Notes: generated from the letters alone by a model not told the origin. 64,000 nt of DNA from Poronia punctata (GCA_022579005.1 MU401515.1:1-64000); one strand, 5' to 3'; counted from the stretch's first letter, positions 9,983 through 21,747 are shown. Numbers and translations are program-made.

Positions 9983-11416
9983 CTAGACCCCGACGTCACG
10001 GCAAGCCGGAGGGCGGTAGAACTTACTGGGCCGATCTCCCATATTACTAATACTGTCGCTCGGATCCACGTCGTCCTCGAAGTCCTCCCATTCCGCCTTG
10101 CTAGTGTCTCGGGGCTTCGTCGTGGCGGACGAGTAGTGGCTAGGGGCCTTGGATGACGACTTTGCAGGACGGACGGTGCTGGCGGTGGACTTCTCGCTGC
10201 GCGCCGAAACATACGTTTCGGCCTCGGCGTCGCGGTGTCTCGAGCGTGACGATACGTGACTTCGTTGGTCCGGTGCCTGTGAGTGCACGTTGCGTTTTGA
10301 TTTCTCTCTCGAGCCTACGTGGCTGCGGTGATCTGCTACGTCGGTTTGCACGCGGGACTGGGAGCTTGTATGGCGCGACCCAGCCCGACTGCGGTGTTCA
10401 GCTTCGGCTATCCATGGGTTCTCGGTCACGGCATTGTTCTTCGGATCCGCATCAGTAATCATCAAGGGCTCCCGCGTAGAGCGCGTGCGCGGTTCTACAG
10501 TGTGCCGGCTGGCGCGGTCATCAATCTCCACTACCGGGTCGGTGGCCTGTGATTGACGTGGCTTGTTTGTGTCTGGCCGGGATTTGTCCGGGTTGTGTTC
10601 GGGATAGTGAATCCTCTCGACAGCTCTCTCGACGTAGTAGGGTCTTTGATCCGGATATGGCTCGGGATAAGTGGCTCGCCGCTGGAAAGACGGCGTGTCA
10701 TATTCCTGACGCGGAGCCCGGTTGCGGTCATTCTTAGACAAAACGTAGGTGATGCCCGCACCCACCGCAGCACCGGCCGCAACGGCACCAAGTACTGTTC
10801 CGATCATGCCACCGGTGCTGAGGCCTTTCGATTGCTGGGCATCTTGTGCAGACGTTGTCTGCACAGTTGACGTGGTGATGCTACGTTTTAGATAACTATA
10901 CACCCCATCCGCCGGCGCCGTCTCCGTTGCAGCGCGTGATGTAGCGGTAGAGCCGGCAACGGACCGTGCGGGGCCGGCCAAGGCAACCACGTCCAGATTC
11001 CAGTCTAGCATCCGAGTAGCGCCGGAGGAGCCGCGCCGGTTGAGATGAACGACTTCCAGCATGTTTCCCTCGAGATCCGTCGCGGCCGCCCGGCTCTCCC
11101 CGCTTGGCGATCCATCCTGGTCCCGGAGAAGAATGTTTGAGCTTCCCGTCGGGTGGGCTCTCCTCGCGGCCGCATGAAAAGCGGAGACGACAGAGGGCGA
11201 GCCGACCGAGAGAATCATGCGTGTCGGCCGCATAGGGGTGTTGGCTGGGACGGCCCTTACCTCGAAAACAGGTGTCTTACCGCTCGACGCATCGCCGAAG
11301 ACGATGGATGAAGCGTTGGCGGATAAGAAGCGGAGACCGAGCGGTTGGCCAACTGCTGAGTAGAATGACGCGGTAGGAGCTAGATCCCTGACCTGAACAA
11401 ACGGTAGTGCCGACAT
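9983..11416 (-). CDS. VOC (glyoxalase-like) domain protein with membrane segment and charged tail
   Basis: A single exon of 477 residues starting at the ATG at 11416 (MSALPFVQVRD). A longer in-frame extension upstream begins with a non-ATG codon and has no family features. Residues 1 to about 128 resemble a vicinal-oxygen-chelate fold: a short beta strand, an ASFYSAVG helix, a central strand, then ATDLEGNMLEVVH, the usual closing D-x-x-GN-x-x-E motif. The metal ligands of true glyoxalases are not clearly conserved, so catalysis is uncertain. Residues about 201-227 form a Gly/Ala-rich membrane helix (GGMIGTVLGAVAAGAAVGAG). The remaining 250 residues are polar, rich in Arg, Ser, His and Glu, and probably disordered. 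Fungal annotations often call such genes glyoxalase family proteins. Substrate and location are unknown. Confidence 0.7.
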   Translation of the reverse strand: MSALPFVQVRDLAPTASFYSAVGQPLGLRFLSANASSIVFGDASSGKTPVFEVRAVPANTPMRPTRMILSVGSPSVVSAFHAAARRAHPTGSSNILLRDQDGSPSGESRAAATDLEGNMLEVVHLNRRGSSGATRMLDWNLDVVALAGPARSVAGSTATSRAATETAPADGVYSYLKRSITTSTVQTTSAQDAQQSKGLSTGGMIGTVLGAVAAGAAVGAGITYVLSKNDRNRAPRQEYDTPSFQRRATYPEPYPDQRPYYVERAVERIHYPEHNPDKSRPDTNKPRQSQATDPVVEIDDRASRHTVEPRTRSTREPLMITDADPKNNAVTENPWIAEAEHRSRAGSRHTSSQSRVQTDVADHRSHVGSREKSKRNVHSQAPDQRSHVSSRSRHRDAEAETYVSARSEKSTASTVRPAKSSSKAPSHYSSATTKPRDTSKAEWEDFEDDVDPSDSISNMGDRPSKFYRPPACRDVGV

Positions 11417-13776
11417 CGTGGGCTTGTATGGGAGAGTGACGAGACGCAGCTGGATGGCCAAGCAGGGTGAAAGCGAGCTTGGGGCTGTATTGTATCGGAG
11501 CGCTGGTTCGAAGCCACAGCACCGACGAGCCAGGTTGTCTATATGAGATGTATTGCACGGCGGAGGGACCAACCGATATTAAATCCCAGAGGTAGCGTAG
11601 AACACAAGGAATATTAGGGCGAGCCTTTTAGTCGTCGTCTTTATATTCAAGGTAGGGTTGAAGATTTGTTTTGACCACCTTCCAAGGGAAGCGTCGCGTT
11701 CGGCTATATATGTACCTGGGGGGGTTTATGTACAGTGATTCGCGTTCTTCTCTTCTTCGAGGAAGAAAAAAAGAAAGAAGCAGGTCAAAGAATAGAGCAG
11801 AAGAGAATGTCTAAAAAGTGTAGATTCGAGTCCTCCGCTTCTATATAGGGCGCCACCTTGTCTAGATTTTTTTAATGAAAACCCCAAGAGGGAGAGGAAG
11901 GAGGGGGGGAGCGTTTGTGGTACCTAAGCCAGCAAGAGGGTTTGCGCACAGAAGCGCAACCACATCAGATGGTAAATCGTGCCTATTAGGTACGCATGCA
12001 GGCGAGCTCTTAACAAAATGTAGGGCTATCAACAACTGCGTTATGCGCCGTACTCTTTTACCTCGATTCGCGTCTTCCGGTCCTCTAGTATACTACGGGA
12101 GCTAATTTGCGATGACCGATCTAGTTTCTTAGACCTTCCTGGATCCTATACGCTCCCAGGCCCTTTCACCGTGAAAAATGCGGACTCGCGGAGGACCTCG
12201 TAGAAAGAACAGCGTGGGTACCAAGGATAGGCCCCGCCAAACAACAGAGCATATGCCACGTCGATTGATGCCCTACTCTAGTCGGATAGCCTTTAGCCTT
12301 CTGGATGGTCTTTGTAGCCCCTTGACGGCCCGGCCTGTTCGCCATTATCTAGATAGGAGAAGCAAGACATACCTACTTGTATTATAGGACATTAGAGAAT
12401 GCCCGGGTGTCGGGGAGGCAACGCTTTGCATTAGTTCCTCCGCTCTCCTGTCGCTCGCCACCATCCAAGCTACCTAGTCCAACTTCTAATTGTGGGATTG
12501 AGGCCTCACGCGCCTCACCATTGGGAGGGTTGGACCTGCTACTGTTAGTGCTGTCAAAGAGCTACGATGGTGCGATGGTGCGTGGTGGATCCAGACTCCA
12601 GAGGGTGTGCTTGCCAAGGTTAGTCGACGTCCTCTGCTCACCAAGCGACTGCTTGACTGGCTCCGGAGGGTTACACGTGGAAGAGGAAGAACCAGGCGGG
12701 CCACTGGGCCAGGCCTGGTAGGTACCTGTAGGAGGTACCTGTAGGAGGTACCGTACTAGGGGGCACGCAGGGTGGCAGGCCAGGGTACGAGTAGAATAGC
12801 GAGAAGTTGAGAACCACAGCTCTAAAAAGTGGAGCTTTATCGTACCCCTCCTAAACTTTAAGAGACCTGCTATGCATACTTGTGTTCATGTGTACCTACC
12901 TAATGTCATCGAATCGAATAACGCTTTTCCCGGTCGTGCGGTAAAAACGGTGACTACTTCTTGAGTAGAGAGCTGGATGTGCCCGTAAGTGGCTCAACCG
13001 GATGGCTTTTATAAGCTTGATAGGTATGGGTATTGAGCTTCAAGTCGTATTACCTATTTTCAAGAGGTTGTCCGAGTTTCCTCCCCTCTCCTTGGTTACA
13101 TGACGCCTGAGTGCTCGCCTACGTGTAAAAAGGGCATGCAAGTACCGGTCGTTATGCCATCAGTCGATCCAGGATAAAAAGTGGCAAATGGAAGCTCAAC
13201 CATCGTTAGCTGAATGGCTTGCTGGACTCTGCGCGCCACACATTTCATATATACCAAACACACAGGCTCTTCCATCCTCGCAAAAACTACCTCCTCGAAG
13301 AAACAAGAGTTTATCTCGATGTGCATACCAGATTGCATAGTGACTTTTTATATATTCAAGTCTAGAGCGGGACTTTCCTAATACGACACATAAGACTACT
13401 CATATGGGAGTACGATACAACCTATAATAGGCATATCCTCGCTCAAGCGAACAACAAGTTCCATCCAGCTCATCTCCCGAGTCATCAAAACGGAAAGGGG
13501 CCACTGGCATGCCTATATTACCTCAACGGCTGAATGGTAGGTCAAACAGGTACGTAGTGGAATAGGGCCGAGGGCGAACTTAGGAAGACCTATTGGTAAG
13601 CGATACGTTCGGATGACCAATCAGACGCCGTTTGGCGCCCGTGACAACCAGGCTACAAAACCCGGAAGATCCGGCCACGGCTGGAGTCTATGTCTATGAC
13701 GGGCACTCATATCATACCGTACGCAAAACGCACATCCGAGCCCATACGTCTTTGTGGCTAGACCACATATAATATC
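11417..13776. other. gene-free region with a short GTACC minisatellite
   Basis: No gene is supported here. Frames at 11875-12105, 12178-12387, 12377-12721 and 13096-13338 are short, unrelated to known families and have no matching exons. At about 12715-12755 a roughly 13-bp unit (GGTACCTGTAGGA) is repeated two to three times. The part next to 11417 is the promoter side of the VOC-domain gene. Confidence 0.45.
12715..12755. repeat. GGTACCTGTAGGA minisatellite
   Basis: Two full and one partial copies of a 13-bp unit, GGTACCTGTAGGA, stand in tandem. The unit contains the GTAGG/TACC words that are common in intergenic DNA throughout the window. Confidence 0.7.
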
Positions 13777-14660
13777 CTAGATGATGTCCCAAACATCTTC
13801 GGCGGCATGACAGAATTTACTACAGGCAACACTTGCCGAAAGACTGTAGTTGCTAATGGCAATTTTCTCGTCGACATATTCATCGGCGAAATTGTCCGAG
13901 CCCTTGGCCATGGCGCCGACGAAGACGCATATACTTTCCTTGGGCCCGAGGTTCTGTATGTAGTCTCTCGGCCGCACAATTGTCTCGTCGAAACTTAGAG
14001 TAACCTTGCGACAGTTCGGGGGAAGATGATCGGTGATGGGATTCGAGATGACACGCAGCAGCTTCTCTTGGGAGTTGGTAGATCGGATAGATAAACGGTG
14101 GAGAAGTTGTACCATCAGACCGGCAAAGCGCTTAAACGTCCGCGGGATACGGACCGTCGGCGAAACCTCGATCAGAACCCCCTTTGCCGTGTGGATGTAG
14201 ATCTGCAACTTGCCAGCCTTATTGATAGGAGAGTCGAGGAGGGTCAGAAGACACTAGGTTAGCCCGACGCCGTCAGCATGTTGTATGCGACTTGGAAATG
14301 GAGAGTTGGTTGAACAACGATGGCCGAAGCAGGCCGAGACCGGTAAGGGTCAGGCATAGTCGCACGCACCTGGTGGGTGATGTCAGGCCGCGCGTCGCTG
14401 ATGTCGCGGTTCATCTTGCGCATCACTCCGATATGTTCGTCGCTGTTGAGCAGAGAATACTTGTCCTCACGCTGCATGCCCATCCGGCCGGCGCCACCGC
14501 CGCCATAGGAAGCCTTGTACGTCTCGAGGCTGGCATTAGATAGGACGACGATAAGCCTCTGCGTGTCTTTGTCGCTGGCGGCGATGGGGACATTCTGTTC
14601 GGCGACAAGCTGAGGTAGAACTGGCGGGGGAAGCGACTGGGTGCCTGGAGCCGACGCCAT
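13777..14660 (-). CDS. EMG1: 18S rRNA (pseudouridine-N1)-methyltransferase Emg1/Nep1
   Basis: Two exons, complement(13777-14253, 14370-14660), with a 116-bp intron (GTGCGT...CTAG), give 255 residues, close to the yeast protein. Emg1/Nep1 is a SPOUT-class enzyme that methylates N1 of a pseudouridine in 18S rRNA (the hypermodified site near the decoding region). It is also needed for 40S assembly in the nucleolus. Seen in the sequence: [13 protein letters not shown] at the end of exon 1, [21 protein letters not shown] at the exon 2 start, [14 protein letters not shown], the [18 protein letters not shown] block, [26 protein letters not shown] (SAM-binding knot region) and [20 protein letters not shown] at the C-terminus. 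The ATG at 14660 gives the usual short Pro-rich N-terminus; the frame could be extended 20 residues upstream but lacks support. Identification is near certain. Confidence 0.96.
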
Positions 14661-15565
14661 ATTGTTAGACAGCGATAAGAAGCGGAGAAGAGAGAATAGA
14701 TAGTGGGAGATTTCCGACAAACTGGCTCGCCCGACAAGAAAATCAAGCTGCCCCGCCCCACCTTTCCAAACAGTAGACTAGGTACCTAGGCCAGAATATT
14801 GGGGCTTGGTACGCGGAGTGGTGGTTTAATAGGGAGGTAGTGATTGCGGTCGCAAATCAGAAGACACAAAGCTGAGGCAGAAAAGAGAACAACACCCAAG
14901 AAGACCAGAAAATAGAGATTAGACAAACATTGGTAGGTGCAAAAAACAGCAACATAAGCTACCTGTGCATAACAACCGGGAATTGATGCAATTGTAGCCT
15001 TAGTGGGAATAGCTGACGATCAAGAGTGCATGCGCCCTTTCTGTGATGTTTTTTCCCTCTTCGTGCTTATTGCACGCTATCGAAGAAAAGAGTAGGAAAA
15101 AGTCTGCAGGACGACGAGAGCAAGGGAAAAAAGAGAAGACCACCACATATGTATTTTATCATAGAATGATCCAATTGATATGCTGCATATAACGGGTGGC
15201 AATAGGCAACGACGGATTTGAGACTCAACAAGATCGGACTTACGAGGACGCTTTCCAGCACGAGGAACTTCTGGCGACGCGGACATATTCCCGTAGTCGA
15301 TTGCTGAATTATAGGAGGTGTCTTGCAAGGTATGCTAGGTATTCCGCTGTGTTGCCAACTGGTTTTAATATGGAGAACGCTTGGGCATGGGTGTCTTTGT
15401 ATTTATAACTGTGTTGTGGTGAATTGTTGCAATTTCTTCTGTATAAGTGCTACAACTTGAATATCGGAAGCCGGACACTATACTCGTAAGAAAGGTGTTT
15501 AACTGACTACAGCTGTAAGATGGTAGACAAAAGGCAAAGGTCGGTGGAAAGGGGGAAAGGAGATG
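14661..15565. other. intergenic, EMG1 promoter side
   Basis: About 900 bp between the EMG1 start and the target-site duplication of the LTR element. Short frames on the - strand (15067-15571) are low complexity and have no family match. The promoter of EMG1 must lie at the left end. Confidence 0.45.
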
Positions 15566-15570
15566 GTACA

Positions 15571-15748
15571 TGTTATAGTAGGAAGGAAGGATATAGGGAA
15601 GGGACAGTTAGGTATAACATCAGGTATATTAAGTACTGTAGTTAATATAGACTAATGTTTAAAAAGAAAAGGAATCCTATTTGATACAAGGGTAGGACGT
15701 ATTTCTTATATAAGTCTAATAGAAGTACCTTGTACTTTTGTTATTATA
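15571..15748. repeat. left LTR (178 bp)
   Basis: It starts TGTTATAGTAGGAAGG and ends TTTTGTTATTATA. It is aligned gap-free with the right LTR. It keeps G in several positions near its start where the right LTR has A (for example GTAGGAAGGAAGG against ATAAAAAGGAAAA), but has lost C near its end. Confidence 0.95.
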
Positions 15749-18214
15749 ATTATTTCCCTTTTTTACTATACTTGACTATAAGTATGTTAATAGTATTATT
15801 TTAAGTATATATAGTTTTGTTGTTTATATATTTTTAGCTATAACCTTTAATTAACTTAACTAATTAAATTGTCTAGTACTTAAATACTTAAGTACTTTTT
15901 AATTAAACTATAAGTATTAAAGTTAAGTTTATTATAAGCATATTTTATAATTAGTTTAAACATATACTAATATACTTTTATATTTTACTAATACTTATAC
16001 TAACTTTTTTATTTTTTATTTTTAATACTTTTACTACTACTATTATTTTAATTTTATTTTTTATTTTTTGCATTTTTTATTTTTTTATTTTTAACATACT
16101 TATTTTATTGTTTTTTTACTTCTTTTCCTTTTTAGTTTATATTTAATTTAACATAATATTAGCTTTTGCTATAAATTCTATAGTTTACTATAAAAAAAAT
16201 AATAAAAACAAAAGCTAATATAAAAGTTAAAAAAGTAAAAGTAATGTTAATAAAAGTAATATAAGTAGTATAGCTAGTATAGCTAGTATAGCTAGTAAAT
16301 GTGCTTATAGTAAGCACTATAAACCTTATAGCTTATATAAGCAAAGTACTAAAGTGCGCAATTAAAAATATAGTATTTATAATAGCTAAAAAATTATACT
16401 AGTTTTAAATGCTTGCTAGCTTTGTTTTAAGCATATAATATATAATTTTTAACTAAATAAAAGTTTGCTGCTTTATATAGTATATATTTATAAAAATCCT
16501 AGTGCTTTTTTTTATAAAACCTATTAAAAAGCTTATAATATTTATAAGCTTATATATTAATTTATACTTTTTTTGTATATGTTTTACTAATTTTTAATAT
16601 TTTATTTTTTTTAGTTACTAAAAATATTATAGTTTAATACAATTTAGGTTACTAAGTTGCTAAAATAGTTTAAAGCTGCTTTTTTTTTTACTTGTACTAT
16701 TTTTAGTAATTTATATAGCTTAGCTATTGCTAACAAAAATAGTACTAAATTTTAAAATAATTTAGTTATATTTTGTAATAAAATTACAAAGGCCTAGTTT
16801 TGCTTTTATACTGCTTTTTACTATATAGTTTTAACGTATTAATTTATATATAATTTAACTAGCAAAAAAAGTTTAAGCAAAAAAAATGCAGTTTTTTATA
16901 ATTAGCATTATTTTTAAACTAAAACTTTGCTTTAAAGTTTAATTAAATAACTTGCTATTAATGCTATAAGTTTTTTAATTTATATATATTTTAAACTTGT
17001 TTTTAATAATTTTAAAGTTTTAATTTACGCTGTTAGTATTTTTGTACTACTTTTTTTTATTTTTAACTAATAAAGATAAGGTTTTTAGCTTAGTTTTTAG
17101 CTATTAGCTTATTTATTAAAAAATTAAAAAAAGCTATAACTAAAAAGTATAGTACTAAGTTATAGCAATAAATTATTATACTAAAAAAAATAATAATATT
17201 TTTATTTTTAATTAGTTATAGTTTTGTAGTATTTTTAAATATTATTTAAAAGCTTTAAACTATTAGTAGTTTAGCTTTTTTAGCTAAAGTTAATTTAATT
17301 TTGTTATTATTATTAATTTTTGTTATTGTTTTATAATATAATTTAATTGTTGCTAACTAGTAAATATAATTTTTTTTTTTAAAAAGTTAACTAAATAATA
17401 CTAGCACTTAATTTATATTTAAATTAGTAATGTTGCATTAAGTAATTAGCTTAAATTTGCATAGTTTTTTTAACTTATAACTTTTATTATTTTATTTAGC
17501 ATTGCAGATTTTTTTTTTAAATCTTTTAAAAATATAGCTTAAAAACTATAATAAAAATAATTTAAAGCACCTTTTTAATAGTATATATTAAAGTATTTTT
17601 TTAAACTATACTTTTTTATATAGAAAATTTAGTTTAAAATAAGTTTAAAAGCTTATTAAATCTGCTTTAAAAAGCATACTTATATATTAAATATTATAAC
17701 ACCTTTTTTAATAACTTTTTAAAGTTATACTTTTTAAAAACTTTAAAACAGCACTTTTTAATTTTATATAAATATTATACTTATATAAATAAAAACATAA
17801 TATAAAATTATTAAATCTTTATTTATAATATAGCTTCTTGCTAATAATAATTAAAAAAAATCTAGCTATACTTTAATGCTTTTTTAAACTTTAATTAAAT
17901 ATAATATAAGTGCTTTAAAAGTAAGTAAATAAGTAGCGTTATTATAATATAATTATATAAGTAAGTAATTACTTTATATAAATAAAGTACAATATTTTAT
18001 ATAATTAAATAAATATTATATTATTAATAATATATAAGGCAATACTTATTAAAGTTATTTAATTTAATAAAGTAGCAAAGATTATAAAAACTATATAGTA
18101 TATAGGCAAATGGTTTTTAAAACGTATGTAATTTTTATATAAAGAGATTACTAAGCATATAAGTATTAATATCTTAATATTTATTATAAGTAACTATTAA
18201 AAAAACATTAAAAT

Positions 18215-18392
18215 TGTTATAATAAAAAGGAAAAATATAAGGAAAAGATAGTTAGGTATAATATTAAGTATATTAAGTACTGTAGTTAATATAAACTAAT
18301 GTTTAAAAAGAAAAGAAATCCTATCTAATACAAGGGTAGGACGTATTCTTTATATAGGTCCAATAGAGGTACCTTGTACTTCTGTTATCACA
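18215..18392. repeat. right LTR (178 bp)
   Basis: It starts TGTTATAATAAAAAGG and ends TTCTGTTATCACA. The intact CA end shows the original terminus of the family. It is followed at once by the GTACA target duplication. An A-rich stretch just before it could be the polypurine tract. Confidence 0.95.
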
Positions 18393-18397
18393 GTACA

Positions 18398-18700
18398 GGT
18401 AGTAGAAATATTACCATAGCAGCCCTTGCTAGATCCAGCCAACCATAGACCATTGCCCTTGCTGAGTCTAAATGGCCATGTGGGCTTCAACACCTGCAAT
18501 TGCCAACGTTCACCTGGCCAAGCGTTGAAACGCCTCTGATTACCGGCGCTGCTGTTTGTGGTATCCGGACTACAGGTTAAGCCATGTATAGAATATTGCG
18601 GGGCACTACCCTCTTTCCGACCAATGATTGTGACAGATTGAGCGCACCTAGAGGAACCTGCTGGTATATAAGCTAATCGGCTGCAATTGACGGCCTTCAT
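18398..18700 (-). pseudogene. orphan reading frame interrupted by the LTR insertion
   Basis: From the ATG at 18700 the - strand is open for about 100 codons in ordinary-GC sequence up to the LTR junction, with five Cys residues and the segment RWQLQVLKPTWPF. Reading then enters the LTR and stops at 18350. If the element and one GTACA copy are ignored, the frame would run on for about 20 codons on the other side (15565 downward) before a stop, so the insertion may have split a gene. I do not recognise the product. It has no signal peptide and starts only 157 bp from the opposite-strand desaturase ATG, so it may itself be a fragment. Confidence 0.35.
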
Positions 18701-18856
18701 CTTAGAAGCTTTAGATACTTGGCCGGCTTTCACTAAGACCTATTTTCTCTACCTTTTGTTGCTATGGATTGGAATTATTCCATCGTGGCCTAACTAATTG
18801 ATTTATTGCTTTGCACTGCTTGTCAATTCATCATACAAATTAATAGGAAAGCAGCA

Positions 18857-20638
18857 ATGGCGTCGAGGACATACCCGTCAATGTCGAGGAGGGAAATCGA
18901 GGGCCTCATAGCCGATGGGTGCGCGGTCTTCATCCTCGACCAATATGTTATAAAGGCAGATGCGTGGATGCCATACCATCCCGGCGGGGACTTGGCTATT
19001 CGACACATGGTCGGTAGAGATGCCACAGATGAGGTGACAGCGTATGTGGTATCAGGACGATATATCATCTCATCCCCCTTTTATATAGCAACCTCCCGCT
19101 GATGACTCTGTTTCTCAAGCCTACACTCCCCGGAAGCGAGACGACAGATGTATAAATATCGTGTGGGAAAATTCGAAGGGAGATGGACCAATTTCGTTCC
19201 TCCTATCCAAGGGGGCAAGTTCAGACAGCTATCAGAACTCGGGCCCGACATCTTAGACAATACCCCAGACTATTCTGCTGCTTCCGCCTCCGCCACGGCC
19301 TCGTCGAGCGAGTCTGGATCCCGCGCACCCTCTCCAGTATTCGACCGCAATGACGCCGATCTTTCTTCTCTCAGGAGACGACAAAGCCGCCACGATTCGT
19401 TACGCGGATCCCCGGGTTCTTCAGACACTTCCGTTGACCACGAAGATAAAGGCTTGTCGTTTCTTAACGCTCTGACCCATCAGCAAATATCTCTGGACCT
19501 AGACAAGTACCCCCCTATCGACACTGCGACGCAAGACGACATTGTGAAGAAGTACCGAGAGCTCCACCAGCGCATCAAGGATGAAGGCCTTTACCAGTGT
19601 AACTACTGGGCGTACGGGGCTGAATGCATTCGTTACTCGCTTCTGTTCGTCTCGACGCTCCTATTCCTTCGATGGGGCTGGTACGCCGTTAGTGCGGCAT
19701 GCCTGGGCGCCTTCTGGCATCAGTTGGTCTTTACAGCCCACGATGCCGGTCATATGGGTATCACTCATAACTTCCAAGTGGACTCGGTCATCGGTATGAT
19801 TATCGCCGACTTCTTGGGAGGCCTATCACTAGGGTGGTGGAAACGGAACCACAACGTTCACCACGTGGTAACAAATTCGCCCGAGCACGATCCCGATATT
19901 GAACACATGCCTTTCATGGCCGTCTCACACCGTCTCCTCCAGTCCCTACGCTCTACATATTACGACAAGGTCATGGAGTACGATGCTGTGGCAAAGGTCA
20001 CCCTTCGGGTCCAGCACTACAGTTATTATTTCCTACTAATGTTTGGGCGACTTAACCTCTACCGCCTCTCATTGGCCTATCTCCTCCTAGGTCAGGGCCC
20101 TCGAAAGGGGCCGGCGTGGTGGCACCGGTGGTTTGAGATTGCTGGACAGATTTTTTTCTGGGTTTGGTACGGATATGGCATCTTGTATAAGGCCCTTCCC
20201 ACAAACCGGGATAGACTCATCTTCTTCCTCATAAGTCATGTGGTACCGATGCCTGTCCATGCCCAGATATGTCTTTCTCATTTTGCCATGAGTACCGCCG
20301 ATTTGGGGCCGCACGAGTCTTTTCCTCAAAAAATGCTTCGCACGACTATGGATATTGACTGTCCGACCTGGCTGGATTTCTTCCACGGCGGCTTGCAGTT
20401 TCAAGCTATCCATCATCTCTATCCTCGTGTTCCTCGGCACAATCTTCGTCGGACACAGAAACTCGTACAGGGCTTCTGTGAGGAGGTTGGCATCCCTTAT
20501 GCCCTGTATGGCTTTGTGGACGGGAATAAGATGGTAGTTGGCACACTTGCAGAAGTATCGAGGCAAGCGGCTATCCTGGCGGAATGCCAACGAGTTATTG
20601 CTGCAAGTGACGATCCTCTACACGGGCACGGCCATTGA
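18857..20638 (+). CDS. delta-8 sphingolipid desaturase (cytochrome b5 fusion)
   Basis: Two exons (18857-19041, 19120-20638) with a 78-bp GTATGT...CAAG intron encode 567 residues. The N-terminal cytochrome b5 domain has the haem motif HPGGD (His41). The second axial His64 lies in ALHSPEARRQM and is formed only after splicing, which fixes the intron. The desaturase domain has the three histidine boxes HDAGH (269-273), HNVHH (306-310) and QAIHH (490-494); the Gln of the third box is typical of front-end desaturases. Several hydrophobic membrane spans separate the boxes. Such fungal enzymes introduce the 8(E) double bond in the long-chain base of ceramide destined for glucosylceramide, in the ER. 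A Ser-rich insert (about 115-170) separates the two domains. The closest alternative is a delta-5/6 fatty acid front-end desaturase; the fungal architecture favours sphingolipid. Confidence 0.9.
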
Positions 20639-21747
20639 TTTGGAAATACAGAGCGGTCCAGCTGCGCATATACATAATTGAACGAGCGCCCGTAATGTCT
20701 GGATTGCAACCTTTCGGCCCCGATTACGGCCCTTTGTCATATTCAGTGCTATCATATTGCAATAGCTCACGTGACAGGAGGCTCTTATATAGTCTAATAG
20801 TAAATTATAAGACGTGGAAAATAATGTTATATTAGGACTTAGAGATAGCCTCTTTAGTTAAACTAAATAAAATAAAAAGCTATAATAATAATATTTTTAA
20901 AAAAAATTAATTATAACTATTAATATATTAATAATATATTTTATTTTAATAAACTTTAATTTAAAATAAAATTTATATATATTTAATATAAAAGCTTTTT
21001 ATATTTAATTTATAATATTATTTATTAAACTTTTATATTATTTATTTTAAGTTAAATATAAAATATAATATATATAAACGCTTTATTTAATAAAAAATAC
21101 ATTTTATTATATTTTAATATATATTATTAGTTTTTTTATACTTTTTATTGTTTTTATTTAATATATAATAATTGTTTTGCTTTTTTATTTATATTTTATT
21201 TTATAAGGGTTTATATTTTATTTTCAGTAGGTGTTTATATTAAACTTAGCAGATATTATCTATAATACGTTAATTTCTACCTCACAAGTATATGCTGCTT
21301 CAAGGGCTGTGGAGCGATCTCCTTTTGTGGCCCACCCCCTGCCTGGTTACCTTAGGTTAGGGAGGTACATAAGGTTAGGTAGCTGCCGACGCATACGTAA
21401 GGCTTTCTCATGTTTGGAACATATGTAGCCTGCCTTGTCTTACATAAATGGTCCTTATTCTACCTGCATTATCCAAAATAACCGCCTGCTGTCAGCTCCT
21501 AACCAATATTTACAGGTTCCTCGGTGCACGTTTTATGATATCCGTGGACCGTACCAAGCAACCGTCTACTCGGCATGGTAGATCGCCTGACGACATAGCG
21601 TCTCAATCAGGGTCGGGGTCGGGCCTTAATATAGGCGGTGGTTAGGCGCTTGCCGGAAGGTACCCGTTCCCTCCTTCGGGTCTCCCTCCATCTCGTGCCC
21701 GGGGCTTGTCGGTTAGGACGGCTAGGTCATCCCGCACTCAAACGGCC
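20639..21747. other. intergenic with a short AT-rich block
   Basis: Between the desaturase stop and the VAC14 start lie 1.1 kb. From about 20835 to 21225 the sequence is almost pure A/T and ORF-free, like the degraded elements elsewhere. I could not find convincing terminal repeats or a target duplication for it. The remaining 500 bp before VAC14 should be its promoter. Confidence 0.5.

Larger units (their letters stand above)
15571..18392. mobile_element. RIP-degraded LTR retrotransposon, 2822 bp, with 5-bp target duplication
   Basis: Two 178-bp direct repeats (15571-15748 and 18215-18392) bound this element. Each begins TGTTATA; the right copy ends in TGTTATCACA and the left in TGTTATTATA, the same end with two C-to-T changes. 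The 5 bases before the element, GTACA (15566-15570), are repeated exactly after it (18393-18397), the classical integrase footprint. The two LTRs differ only by transitions. The 2.47-kb interior is extremely AT-rich and has no gag or pol frame, so the copy is dead and cannot be assigned to Copia or Gypsy from its proteins. An interior this short suggests either a deleted copy or a non-autonomous family. Confidence 0.95.

Noticed and set aside
11417..11572. 52-residue N-terminal extension of the VOC-domain protein
   Set aside because: The extension begins at a non-ATG codon (GTG) and lacks family similarity; the internal ATG at 11416 fits the VOC fold start.
20087..20590. 167-codon - strand frame
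   Set aside because: Antisense shadow of the desaturase; the + strand has all histidine boxes.
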